Part shown: piece by piece, positions 35,787-50,700 of the stretch | Layout: each line of letters begins with the position of its first letter | Position numbering within the stretch: the first letter of the stretch is position 1 | Translations under genes and position numbers: made by a program | Assembly: GCA_021234535.1 (NCBI GenBank) | Contig: CM037845.1 | Span: 3,004,501-3,068,500, forward strand | DNA from: Stichopus chloronotus | Lineage: Eukaryota; Echinodermata; Holothuroidea; Aspidochirotida; Stichopodidae | Direction of reading: 5' to 3' | Length of the DNA: 64,000 nt | Notes under the pieces: model-generated | Databases searched by the model: none | What the model was told of the DNA's origin: nothing | The model's input: the letters and a program-made list of their open reading frames with translations, nothing else

Positions 35787-38700
35787 AATGATGATAACAC
35801 TGGTGTGTGATGATGATCATAACGATGATGACAAAGATGTTTGGAAAATGATGGGAATGATGAACGATGATCCTCAATTTTGATGATCAATTACAATGAT
35901 GATGATTATTCTGATGATGATTTATTGTGATGATGATCGTAACGATGATGATTACAATGAATGTAATACGTGTAATGGAAATTATGATAATGATGTTAAT
36001 GATTGTAATGATGATGTATTATAATGATGATATTTCGTTGGGCATTCTTAATATATATTTATAAATAGTGACGTCGATTATCACTAAGAGAACTAAATAG
36101 ACTGTATCAGAATTTGACCAATTTGATCTGAAACCTATTCAAGGAGAGTTTCGCTATCACTAGGTCAGTCTCAGCTAGGATCCGTCTTCCTTCTTATTTT
36201 CTATTTGGACGAGACTATTGTATTCGTCAGTGTTTCCTTTAAACCATGATGATGAACTTATACGCCAGTTACATAGCTACTTCATCGAAAACTATTGAAA
36301 CGAAAAGACAAAAAATTCAATAATTTATCCTTTATTAAGAGGAGAAAGCGACTGGAATTGGTTAATAGATAACTGAATTCCTCAATCATTTTCGGTGAAT
36401 TATTTACCTCATCGATGTCAAGACAGCCTTGCCTCTTGTTTCAATTGATGTTTCCGTTATTACTTTGTCAACATATGAATTTTACATCTCAAGTGATAAC
36501 ACAAAGTATAAATCTAATTTAAATACTTGAATTTGCTTTAATATAATCAAGCAGTTTCTGGTAGCTCGCAAGGTATCTTCTGGATCGCTACGAAACCAAG
36601 CGAAAATTGTTAACTGATAACCGAAAGAAAAAAAAAGAATTTAAGAAAACGACAAAGTAATACTAGTGGTAAAAATCTTATACAAAAAAAATGAGAAAAA
36701 AGAAGTTTCACTATAGGCAACCCAGCTTTGTCAATCTTATTAAATTTAGCATGTGTCGGTTATAATTGACAAACCTGTGAGAAACGACCGGGCCTGTCAT
36801 CCTGAACGAGATGGAACAAAATTGTGATAATTCGATATTTAAAGAGAAGAACCAGGTTAGTTTATTCGGCATATTTCTCTCCTATGATGGGGTCCATTGA
36901 GTGAGCGAAGAGAAAGGTGAAGGTTGAATATGATCCCTTTTTATCTAGCCGATGCAGCTTTATGCTTTACTACGTAGTTTTATTATTTATCTTCACTATG
37001 TAGCTTTATTATGTAGCTTTATTATTTAGCTTTACAATGCAGCTTTGCTATGACGTTTTACTATGTAGCTCATGAAGTGTATGTAGCTTTACTATGCAGC
37101 TACAAGCACTGAGTCACAGTAACAAGTTAGGAGGGAAGACGGTGGCATGAAAACAAGAATGAAAAAAAAAACATGAAAGGTATTAGTTGATCTTCAGTGA
37201 CAGTATAAGGTGTACTTGTAATCGCATAGCAAAAGTATAAAACTGTAACAGGTGATATGAACTACAAAGGCGCGAGGGGAGGGGGGGGGGTACTACTTGG
37301 AGGTTGCAAAGAGAGGACGGAGAAAAGGATGTAGAAGCAGGGAGGTGTTAATACCACCTCCCTGGTAGAAGTATGCAAGAGAGCCGAGCGAAGTATCGTC
37401 AGGTTGACAATATGTGGGAAGTGGGTTTGGTGGAAAAGAGGTTTTTTTTTTTTTTGGATGGGGAGGATTGGGTTATGAGACATGACTCGGGGAGTTCCCT
37501 GTATAGAACTTACAAGCCAATAAACCAAGCATCTGTATATTTTAAAAATACTTGAGTACGTATCTCAAAAATGTACGGTCACCGTGGATTTCACTTTTTT
37601 AGCTGCTTCTTTTATCAGATTTAAATTCGGTTAACACTTAGAGAGTCGATGCTCTCGTGGTTGTGCTTTTTGCAATATTAGTACCGTATTCGACAATTAA
37701 AACAACAATTATCACTTCCCCCCCCCCCCCCCCACCTCAAAAACACAAAAATGAAAGTTACAAAGTACACAATTAATGATGGAAAACAAATCGAGAATGT
37801 AAATTAGCAATGGGACTGTAGTAAAAATAAAACAACCTCGGACACCAGACGGATTCATCAGTCAAAAGCAATGTTTGATCGATAAGCATACCCAATGGTG
37901 TGAAACTTTGTTTGTAAGAGAAGCTATCAATGAAATCAAATTTTGCTTTTCTGTCATTGGTTTACGAATTTGCTATATGGTTTATTCAAGAAGTTCACAC
38001 CGACTCTTCTCTGCCGCATCCTTTCGTTTGGTTTCACATTTTCTCATAAAAACAAAACCTTATTTGATTAAAGATGGAGAATGAGCGACTAATCTTTCCG
38101 AATGAATGTAATATTGAAAACACTAATTCTTTCTTTACTAATACATCCAGATTCAGCTTTACGTTAACATTATATTCCAAATATAACTTATCACATAACC
38201 TAGCACTGAAATTGTTTTTTTTTTTATTTCTGGTTCACTCTAACATTGATTATGAATTTGACTTTTGTTTGTTTCCCTAATTCGAGATGAACTATTGTAC
38301 TTTGTTTGAACAAATATTGGCTCTCAGCCAGCTTCCAGTTCTGCTTTATTACCGAACAGATAAATTTTAATATTTTGTCAGAAATTGTTCCAATGTAAAT
38401 CAGATTCTCTAAAATGGTTGAGTGTAAAATGACCCAAATTTTACTTGGAAACCGTTAGAGGTTACGACTATCATGTTAGTTTCAATGGCGCTTAAATAAA
38501 ACGATTTGATATTACTTATTCTTTGTGATTATGTTTATGAATATAAAAAGTCAAAATATGTCACCAAGTACTGTATCCGCATGCAATGCACATACTCACC
38601 GGTATCCCCTTGGAGGAAACTGTTAAGTCAGTATACTGACCAAACTTACTAACCCTGACCATCAGTTCCAAGTTGCATCTTTGCCCCTTATTTAATCGAA

Positions 38701-41700
38701 CACTGACAATCCTTCGACATTCCTGAGCGGAATCAGGAAGTCCTCGGATAGAATTTTTGTGAAAGATAAACATTATAGGTTTCAAAACTGTTATTTCTTT
38801 CCGGTTTAATTTTTTCTCTACCTATTTGTCTCATTTTGCATTTTCGTCTTTTCACTTTTGGTGGTCATCATTTAATCGTTTTCTCAATTTCATCTCCCTA
38901 ACTGATACGTAATATATAACTTAGAATGCAGAACAAGGAAATTAAATTACGCATGACGAAATTTAAAGCGAAAAGGTGACATGTTAAAGTTTGCATATTT
39001 AATTTGATGTTGTTACAATGTTTGTGGTAATGGAAAGTGTATCTGCTATAAAGGCAATAACAAGCGCACGAGAGTAAGGGAAACAAGAAATGAACTAACG
39101 AACAACCGAAGTAAACGGACAGCGAGGGTGTGCAGAAGGTTGAGAAGCTCAACCCAATAAACTTCTCTTTCACGTAAATTACGTAATTCCATTTTTGTGA
39201 CTGTTCAGTGGCTTACTTCATATTGAGGAAATTGTGAAGTTTGTTCTTTATGGAGAATGCATTTCATTGCACGAAGAAATTTTCGACGATAAATTTTGTT
39301 GTTGTTGTTGTTGTTGTTTTTTTTTTGTCTACCAGTACCACTTGGGAATCTTATAGTTATTTACAAACTTCCCATTCGTTTTTGTTTTTTCACTCAGACA
39401 ATGATTAACACGGTCATCCAACACCGAAAAAGGACAATCTTATTTATCGTATTTTGCTCGGGGAATTGGTGTATATTTATATGAAACCCACTGTTTGATA
39501 GCTTGAATATTTCTTCTATCATTAAAGTATTTAAGAAAAAGATTCGAGGAATTCCTCTTCTAGAAGTACTGCTAGTTACCCAAAGTGACTCAACAAAAAT
39601 TACCCAATTTTTTTTGTGATCGTTACTTATCAGTGATCATACCATTCATCATAAAACACTTCTTAGGTGATTGCAGTACTTGTGATGTGTTCTTTGTTTA
39701 TGTACATCTTTGTGATATTTGTCTTTTTCCGCCTTTGTTTTTTTTTTTTTTGGTTTATTTTGTTGTCGCTAACCTTTTGAAAGAGACCAGACTCGAAAAC
39801 TAAGTTGTTACTTTCTTCCAAGTTCCTTTTTCTTTGCCATTGCATATTTATGGATTTTCTCCATTTTTTTTCTCCGTATCATATGTGAGTAATCACTTTC
39901 ATTTAATATCATCTATGTGTAATATTAATTTGCTGTTATATAAAGAAAAGGGAAGAAATAAACCAAACTGAACAATAGCACGAGATCATTCCCCTGATTA
40001 CATTGAAAACAACATGTTTAATCACAAAGCTGTTTGATTAAAGCATTATTAGCGCTTTATATGTCAAGACTTTTCCCTCCCACCCGTCTTTAGTGACCAC
40101 TGATACGATTTCTTACATCTTGTCCACCATTTTGTGCTTCTTATAGATTTACCTTACAGAGGATGATTGCTTCATATTTGACGATTTCTCAAAGCTCAGA
40201 ACAAAACCGTAATTATCGTTCATCCTATTTTTACTTTAAAGGGAGACTAAAAAGGAGGCAGAAGAGTATATCACCCTGAAAATGACATAATCAGACGAAA
40301 GGGTCATATCTGGTCAGCTCAGTTTTGTTTTCAACTTAATTACTAGCACGCCATTTTAGTTTTGTCAACTGTGACGTAATCAGAATTGTTTTAAGATTCC
40401 GAAGATGGGAATGCTTTTCTAAGTAGTCATCTGGGTGAGATGGTGTAATCGCCACAGTGCTCTCACCGATTTAAGTTGAAACAAGAAAGATCAATTGAGA
40501 ATCATTTTGTTTAACTCCTGGGGATATCGGTGAAGGGTACCTGTTAGGCTCAAGTAACTGGATAATGCCGTAGTACTTTTCACACTTTGGTGAGCACACC
40601 TGGAAAACGTCGACATTTTTTCACAAGGTGTTATCACACTCTCTTTAAAGATATGGCACGTCGCCTGTGTTTACTCTTTGGGTAATAAAAAAAAAAACCG
40701 GCGTAAAATGCCGGGAAATCTCGAGGGAAAATACACAAGCTCGAGCAAACTATTTTTAAAAATTATTTTAACTTGATCCTCATGCATTCAGTTTGCGTAG
40801 TCATGATTAAATTAGTTTTACCTGTTGAGAGCTCTCCGAAATATATTAAAAGAAAATCGTTCGTCGAATAAAACATCTTCACTTTATGAGAAAAGAATGG
40901 AATTTTGAAACCGAATTAATCTGTCGCTAGCAGTGTTTCCATGCAACGGCTATTTAGAGAAAACATTTAAATTAGACTTGACCTCATGGAGGTACATTGA
41001 TATGCCGACAATCTCGACCTTACGAATGTAAGGACACTTAAACTAAAAGGACAATGATTTTACTTTGTAATTTAAAATTAAACATGCCTCGTTGATTGGA
41101 CGAGTCGAGGATGCTTTGACCTATCAAAACATTTAGAATTTGACTTTTTGCACCAACGTTTAGAGTTTGGGCAGAAATACGTGAAACGTAAAGTGTCAAC
41201 AGTGATGAATGTGTGAAATATCATACCGTATACATCGATGAGTATACATGAGAATAATGAACTGATGGGCATACGAGCATCATCCTTCGATGGGCATATG
41301 TAGTGAGTATGACATGAATATGGTGTATTAATGAGTATATGAGTATCATTTATTGATGAGTATCATACACTGATGAGTACCATGTATCGATGAGTATATG
41401 AATATCACGTGTCGATGAGTATCATAAAATCGATCAGTGTGAGAGCATATATTGATGAGTATATGAGTTCTATGTATTGATCAATATGGGAGTACCATGC
41501 ATCTGTCGATATATCATTATTGTATTGATGAGTATATCCTTATCATTAATTACTGTACATGATTATCATGTATTGATACATTAACATATGGCAGATATAG
41601 GCACATGAGAATCAAAATTCTGCTTTTCTCTATACATTTGTTTTAAATTGGGGATATTTCTTAGGCATCTGTAATGTAAGTTGCGTAAGTTGCACAAGTT

Positions 41701-44700
41701 GAGCCGCATGACAATGACAATGACAATAACAGGTTATTTCCAGTACATACGTAAACAATACTTCACAAATGATTCACCAGAACAAAAAGAGTACCAGAAA
41801 GGGAGGAAAAGGAAGTAAAGATCTTATAAGCTTTTTCCTCCAGATGATGTAAATTACATCTGATGAATAATATTACAACTTAAGGTTTCATGTGAGATAG
41901 AAAAGATAAATACAGGAGATGATGATATATGGCAGATAAGCACATGAGAGTCATAAGTCTGGTTTTCTCTTCATTTGTTTTAAATTGTGGGTATTTCGTA
42001 GCCTTCTATAATGTAAATTGCGTAAGTTGCTCAAGTTGAGCCGTGTGATGTCATATGGATTAAATAAAAGAAAGAACCACGTAACAGCATCAACCTACGA
42101 CAACTGCTGCCCATTGCAGTCACCAGACCATTATGACGTCAGAGAATTAATCATCTATGAATAATTTCTAACTTATACGTTTCTTAAATTTGCAATTGTA
42201 GTTCCCTGATATCTCTACCTACGTTTTTTTTTCCTTTGAGAAAAAACTTTATAGACCTACAAAAATAACAAAAGAAGTTCTGTGAACTTCTCATATTAAT
42301 TTAAGAAAAAGTGAATCGTATACTTTTATTTTGCTCTTTTTGCAAATATCTCTGAATGGATGTCAGGTCAAGAGCAGAATGCACTCTCTTATGTTATCTT
42401 TCTTTTTCGTTTTCCTTTTTTTCTGTTTTCTCCTCCTGTCTTTTTTTTTTTCCTTTTTCAGAGTCAGAGATTACAGTATAAATTACTGAGGGTTTGCTTG
42501 CATGCAAAGCGAATGTATACGTAGAAGACCGAAGGATACGCACTGCAAAATTTAATTACACATCATTAATTCATACATGAATACATTAATATTTTAATGT
42601 TACATGAATACATTAATATTTTAATGTTTAGGGGTAACGTAAAATTCATTTCGAACTTCGCAAGCTACCATAGAAATTAAAGGATGACATGAGTTGATCA
42701 ACCTTGATCAAAATGAAAGATCGTTTGACTAAAATGTACAAATTGAAAAACAAGTTGATTTCCATCAAAAGCAAAAAAAAGCTAATCATAGTTGTTTAGG
42801 ATGAGTAAACGCCACCAACAATAGCTAACACATAAGTTGCAGTTACTAAAATCATTGCATTTTTTTCCTTCTAATTTCAAAGTACTTTGAAATTACCATA
42901 GAAATTCAGTACATTTTACTTAACTTGTACTGAATTTGACGTTAACAACATTGCTGTATAGTTATGCGTTCACCATATCTTTATCTGCTGTTGGTGCACC
43001 TCTTATTGATTGCATTCAATTTGATTGCATTCAGATTTTGCATTCAAACACCATCGGTTGTCACCGTCTGTAATTGGACCGTAGCATACAAAGACTTTTT
43101 TGGAGGAATAACAAATTAAACGCTGTAATTTGCTGACTGACGTACGTCAGTGAGTGCAACACATTTGCTCTTTTTTTTTTTTTTAAGTAACTGCAACTCG
43201 TTAGTTATCTTTTTTCCTAGTGAAGGATTCATAGGGATGCTCCCACCCTTTACAACCTCACACTCATGTAGGCATTTACCCAAAACCAAAAAAAAAAAAT
43301 TACACTCGGTGACTAAATGAAAGTTAGACGGGACAGGCTGAGGGCAGGAATCTCATGGATTGCTGTGAAAATTAAACATTACAGATGATTTCATTATTGC
43401 CTCATTCCATGCAGAAACATCTCCCATTTTTACTTTCGGTCCTGGACATTTTGTGATCTGGTTCGGCGAGGAGGAAGTTCAGGTTGGAATGAGAGGTTAA
43501 GGGCCGTGTCGTCAGTGAAAGAAGTTAAAAGTTTAGTTTATCACAATATCTCCAGTTTTACCTAAGTGTGGAAGAATGCCATGAACAATAAACCGGTCTT
43601 AAGAGTTAAAATATTTCGTCTAGAAAATGCATGCATACAATTTATGAAACATAATCTGAGTCGTTCCATTATAAAGGGGCATTTTTCAAATTTTATTTCA
43701 AAAAAGATAAAATAAAGGAACGGTCGCCGTAACATTTAGACTTGAAAGCAGAATGTCATACATGAGTTAAAATTTACATTTTTTTTTTATGAAGAGCTCC
43801 ATTTCACATTTCCATTGCCTTGGAGTCATAAATATCTTCGCAGCCTCTCTGCATCAATCAAGAAACATCAGCTTATTGCAAATTCACTTCGTTTCCATGA
43901 AAACGGTTGGAAAACATTCGGATTTTTCTATTATTGCAGCGACTTGGGAAGTTTCGTCATGTAAAGAAGCGCACTCTCGTTCTCATCTCCACTTTGTTTT
44001 TGTTTGTTTCTTTTCTGTTTTTAATTCGCGGAGTCTGTTTTTATCTGGGTTACAAAATAAAATTTGATCTGAGGTCTCTCTATAAATTCCTCACAGTGAG
44101 AACTATAGCTTCTCGATATGAGTGACCATGCAGTCAGTGCGTTCACAGTCATTTCTCCTTCGAAGGAGAATCTTTACTACTTATCAAATAATTTCATTAT
44201 TTTTTTCAGGAGTGAAGTCTCGAACATTTCGTTCTGAAGGAATTATGACATTGATAAAAATTTGATCATGTATACCTGGAAATCCCCTCTTCAATATTAG
44301 AAAATTCAACGTATCCTGTGATTAACATGATGTTGCCGCACGTTTCATTTAAGCTATAGCTTAGACTGAACTCCATGAAAGATAGACCTTATGAGATTTT
44401 ATATAAGTAACATTATTCCAAATTCAAGGACACTGTTGCTTTTTTTTTTGCCAAATCGTGTAACCGTTTCATGTGAATATTAATTATTCAGAACATGCAT
44501 TCTCCATCCAAGCGCTTTCCTTACATTTATTGGTATCATATTTTTTAATTATTATAAATATGACTGGTATTATTACATTAAATGGTCCACGCGCACATCG
44601 ATCTTCCTACGTATTGTTAATTTTCATTCTCTTTTCCCCTCAAGAAGTATGAAAATTTCTCATTTATGTCAATATGTTATTTCTACATGAAGAGAATTAC

Positions 44701-47700
44701 ACTATCGAGTGATGGTAAACAAAAGTGTGGTGTGTTTTCATTCCGTTGTCCTATAATGCCATATATGTAACAGTGAACACTGCAGATACGGTCTACAGTC
44801 AAATGTACGTAAATTGATTTCATTAAAAGGCGTGAACCGAATTTCAGATTACAGGCTGTTCCCAGAGAAAGAAATCATAAAGATTTATTTTGACTTCAGA
44901 AAAAAGTGCATGAACTTACATTTTAACAACTGATACGAGCGAAAACTGTGTGCGATGTGAATGTACGAATGTCTTTGCGCAACACTAACTTGAAATAAGT
45001 TTAAGTAGTTAGATTGAATATGTCAAGATTATACCACTTGTATTTAACTGATTTCCTTAAATTTTACACAATATCCTATACAGCCTTACTGTTCTTTTGT
45101 TATCACACTGCATCAGCTTTTCCTGCAATTCATTTTCAGAAATAAGAAACTATTATTTGCATTCCGTTAACGAAATTCTCGACACATTTTAACGAAAATA
45201 TGGGATAGCCATTAAGCTGGCATTTATACGGTACTGTTCAGAATTGCAAATTTTTTACAACCCGCATACTGTTAACTTACACATTCGTATGAAAACGTAT
45301 CCTCTCCTTAAGTAACGCCTAAAGGAAGTTAGGTATTCAGAGACAGATTTTACACAGACCTACTTTGTAAGCAATCTTAGACTAATTCATCCATTCGACC
45401 ATTCATCCTGGAAAAATTGCGAAGGGAGTATTCTGACCAGACAGCTGACATTTTGACCAAAAATTAATTCCAGTTGATAGGAAACAATCTGAATTTAAAT
45501 TTTCCCAACTTTTGTTTGTGTGTGTGTGTGTATGGGTGGGTGTGTGTGTGTGCAGGACTGCGTGTGTGTGTTTCCAATTCATTCAAGACTAAATCATGTT
45601 TCATTTAACTATAGGTCAATTTAAAGAGGATGAGATTTCCCCTCTCTTTGTTTTTTTTTACTTCTTCGTTCCTTCCTTCCTGATTAAAAATCCAGATGCA
45701 ATTGGGAAAACAATAAAAGTAATGATCAATTGTCACGTGATGAAATTATTAAAACGGGGAAGAAAGATACAAATTACTGTCACTAGTGGTCATAAATTTC
45801 CTGCCAATGAGTACCAAAATTAATTATGTAAAAGATATAAAATGGAAAACGATTTCGGAGAAGAAAAATGACTAGAGAAGGGCTTCGTCCTTTTCATTCC
45901 GTATACTGCATTACCAATCCTTAGAAAATCAAACATTCATTATATGACCTATCTAAATTGATGCTATCTTTGCCATGTTCGGGAAAAAAAGCCAAGCAAA
46001 AAGTGTTCCAAAAATAGAAACACCCATTATAACCTTTTCCAAATTAAATTGCTTCTAATTATGGTTCCAATAGACCAATTTACGTGGGTGTTTTTCTGTT
46101 TGAACACATGTATAGCCGAAGCATTTAATAGTTGTTGACAAGAGTGTGATAATTTTTTTTCAGATAATTACCAACTCTTCTTCTCAAAGCAGAACACTGC
46201 TTCTGTAATCATCTAATAAAGATGATGTTATTTATTTACATGGGAGATTTGTCATTGGAACCTTAGTCCCATAATATCACAAATAATGGAAAATATCACT
46301 TGCGTATTTCTTCTAATCATTGAAAAGACCTCTCTTTACATATATTATTGATTATTTCATACTTTGTTGATTTCGTTTTAAGTGTGAGATTTAGTTTTTA
46401 TTAAACTGACTCATTCCCCCATTGCAGTTCACTTTTTGCTGTTAATTTGATTAATCCAGTACTCCAGTAAAATAATAAACTCCTCTTCATTTTTTTTATA
46501 AAACAATTGTGATCATTCAAATAACCTAATGGAGAATTTATCTAAATTATCGATTTAGAAATATATGTAAGTACCGTTCATATATTGCATTGGTATCGAA
46601 TTTCTCTTCATGTAATAGATGAGGCACAACCTCAACCGGGGGGGGGGGGGTGGCGTTGTTGAGCTCTGAACCTAGCCCAGGAAAGATCGTTAACCTGACT
46701 CACACTCACACAACATGAGTCACAGAGAGATTAACAACAATAGATTTACACCCGGGGCTGAGTCGTTTCAAATGAATCCTGGGACGAATCCATTTGATGG
46801 AAAATCCCTGAATAAACAATGTGATGAGACTTATGTGGTAGATCTCAGTAGCACGAATTTTGTGATAGCTTTAGATTGGTTATGACGTACACAAAATTGT
46901 TGAAATATCAACATTAATCTGTTTATAGTAGAAACGATGAGGTCTACTCCCATGAAGGGGGGGGGGGGGTTATGGTATTTTTATTTCCTCTTTCAAACTT
47001 TGTTTCACATCACCAGTGAAAGGAACAACACCTAAAAACTATCTACAACTTCTAACAGGTTTAAAGACGTTCCAACCCAATTTTTCACCTTTTGTTCTGG
47101 CGAGATAAATATGAAAGTTGTAATGATGTCGTAATGATGAAAGGTAAAATAATGAAAAGTAATGATGAAAAATAATATAACAAAGTGTGAGTAACTATGA
47201 AAAAAAATAGGGAAAATCTAATGAAGAAATCTGAAGAAGTGTGTTTTCATCTGTGGCTAATAAATATACGACTGCCTGAGGAAAGCGAAAATTACCTGTA
47301 AATCTAATCAAGAAGGGACAAATTTGAAGTTGAATTTGTGCATTTTGAGATTCCCCCCTTGAATCTAGTTAACGATCTAAAACATTAAACCAGTCGCTCT
47401 GAGCTTCTTCTGATTCGATTTGTGAAATAGTCACTTCCTGTAAGAAAAACAGACGCACTTATACTTTTGAACCCATTTGTACTTAAGTCATTTGTCTCTC
47501 ATATAAAGACATTCAGCTGATAGCTTACAAGAGTCTGACGTCATGTCATTTCATATCCTGTGAATTCGGCAGAAATAACAATTCAAAACTAACGTGCAAT
47601 CAAGCAAAAACTTTGGAGGTTCAAGGCCTTAATTTATTGATGGAAGTGAATCTGTGGCCTTGGACTTCATAGACCTATGTCTTGTGTCTGTAGGTGGGGG

Positions 47701-50700
47701 GGGGGGGTTGGGGGATAGAGATGGATCACACGAAATCGTTCAAAGAAAAAGGAAAACTAAATTCAGAAGAGACAAAAGGAATATAAAGGGAAAAAAATCT
47801 TGTCTTGTTTCTCAAGTATGCCTTATCATGAAGAGCAACAATATTACGAGTATGTAGGTCACAACTCCTCGAATTCAGCAAATAAAACCATCACAGCTAA
47901 GTGCTAAACATTCGCTGATCATAGAAACTCCTGGTCATCTGTAGGCACTATAATGGAGGAAAGAGAGGCTGCTAGCTCCTGTTTTCGTAATATACTGAAA
48001 GTACCAGGTAGACACTCCAAGGAGTTATAAACCTCATCCTTTTTGCTTCCATAATGATTTATCCTCCCACACGTGTTCTTACATGTACATGCTTAATCGC
48101 ACACGCTTTATACGTAAACCCTTGGCAATGAATGTGCGCGCAAGTAGGCAAGGCAGTATCGTTTCACACTTTCCCCAATTTGATGTAACACTAGCAATGT
48201 GGAAAGGCCTCATCATTACCAATAGCATACAGTAGTGTCCTATGATAATGATCGATTTGCATATCGGCTAATGTGCCTTCATGTATCGCCAAAGATCCTA
48301 GAGAGAGATGACAACTCTGGGATAAGATGTTAGCAAGGAATTCAAAATTAAGTGGAAAATTTTAAGAAGAGCCTCACTTTATTCAAATGTCAGCAAATGT
48401 TGCAACTTATGTACAATGGAGAAATATACTATTATACGCCATCCAACAATGGCCTCCCTAAATCAATGATCTCAACTAGTCAGCACGTGCCGACATGCGT
48501 CTAAGTTCAAGACGGTGTAACCTAGGTAACCGCGCGTGGATGCCCACAAGATGGGCGCAAATACCCACGCACATGAGATATTTTCAAATCGTTACAGAGT
48601 AGCATAATCCCCTGATGAGAGGAGACGTTTAATCACATCTCTTTGAAACAGGCTTGTAGGAATAAATACGGCGAATATAACCTCTCTCTAACGTTCATGT
48701 ATTCATTACATTTTGACGACTTAAATTAACTCGTCAAAAAGTCAAGGGATTTTGACGAGATGTTTTAACTCGACAAACAAATTTTCTGAATTTTGTCATT
48801 TTGACCCCTTGGTCTGATTTTACAAAATGATCTGAATTTCGCTATTTTGACGAAATGCTTGACATCGGCGAAAAGTGGCAATTTTCCGAATTTTGCCATT
48901 TTGACCAGTTGGCAAAATTACTATTTCAGGAATCAAGCCATTTTGAAGAGATGTTCCAACTCTGCAAAATAGCAATTTTTAGATTTTTGTCTTTTTTTGA
49001 CGAGTTAACTGAATCGTCAAAATGTCATTGTTACGAAAATTGTCATTTTGCCGAGATGATTCTTTTGTCTTTTGTATGTCCCTTCTACGCTTCTGTAGAC
49101 CTGTCATAAATATAAACAGTTACTGCCTAAGTCGTGACTTTCACAAGTAGTACCAAAGGATGTAGCAAGCGCAGTCCTAAAATTAGAAGACTCCGTAATA
49201 ATCAATCATGCATACGCCGTGCGTGTCCCAGACGCACGATAAAGACATCGCGCAAAGAACCAAGTTCATCGGGAAACCTGACTGCCAAACTGACAAGATA
49301 GGCCAACCACAAGTATTGTATTGAGATTGTTTTATGCCAATATACCGAGGACAAAGTCATTTCATTATTCATCCCATATTTCAATGATGCAGTTTTGTCC
49401 TTTTTTCTTTGATAAACTCGACGACAAATCCTAATTATGAAATTAAACTAATTGGTAATCACCCTGAAGAGGTGATTTTCTCACTATTTATCATGCAAAG
49501 AAAGAGATGACGCAAAAATTAACTTTGTCCTTGACATCATCTCTGGGATGCTAGAGAGCTTATGTTCCCCATATTCTTTACTGGCATTTTCTTACGAGTA
49601 ACGATAATTATCATGTAGTTAATCACATCAGACGGTCATTTTGGGCATTTCTGTGACATGACTACCAGAACAGCCCTCGTGAAAGACAACATCGGAGAAT
49701 GATTCCCAACCACTGACGGTGTTAGACAATGGTGCCAGAGCTCATCTAGCGTGAATGATGACAGATGCCTTTTGAATATTACAATAGAATAATCATCGTT
49801 GGTGGAAGGACAATCACCAACATAGGATTTGCTGATAACATTGATGGCCTTCCTTAACGAGAGGAGGAACTCTCCCGACACTTCTGTTTCTTATGTAATA
49901 GAAAAACGAAAAAAGGAAAAGGAACAAACTGATGACTAACAAGAAGGATATCACAAATAGTCAAAGTTAAACGCCAAAAGAACGGTTATAGAAAGGGTTA
50001 ACAGGCTTAAGAATTGCTTAATGTGAGGGCGACAAATGAAAAGAAATCTAAGTCAGAATTACTGTCTAAAATTGTTTTGACGAGAGTGAAAAGCTTCAGG
50101 GAGGCAACATCACTTTTTTCCAATCTACCATTAAGGGTAAGAACTGATCAGCCCAGGGTAATTGGGTACTTTTTCTCAGTTCCGTGGACTTTCGTCAAAA
50201 GTCAGACCTCAACTCACAGCAGTTATGTCCATATTCTGGTGTGTATGTGGAACGTGGACACTGTCAACAAACCTCAAACAGAGGATCCAGGTCTTAGAAA
50301 TGAGATGTCCTACTGAAAAGTTCTACAAATCTCATCTTAAAACAATGCCTCAAAATCTGGAAGAAAATCTGAAAAGCAATTCTGACTTTTGACGACCTCC
50401 TCGGGAACGGAACATTAAGAAAAAAGGGAAATGCTTACTCCTTCTTCTCTTTCGACGTACGTAATACCATCCTGCAAGATACTGTGCCAGGATAGGAAGA
50501 GGAAGGCCGGGAAAAAAAGAATGGAAGATAATATCAAGAAATGGACTTGTCTTTGAACCTTTGACAGAGGATAGCATCTGACATGATAATGATGATGATG
50601 ATGATAATGATAATGATGATGATAATGATAATGATGATGATAATGATAATGATGATGATGATAATGATGATGATGATAATGATAATGATGACTGCGATGA

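Noticed and set aside
41586..42049. LTR retrotransposon
   Set aside because: The two copies lack TG...CA ends, a primer-binding site, a polypurine tract and coding sequence, and the spacer is only about 215 bp.
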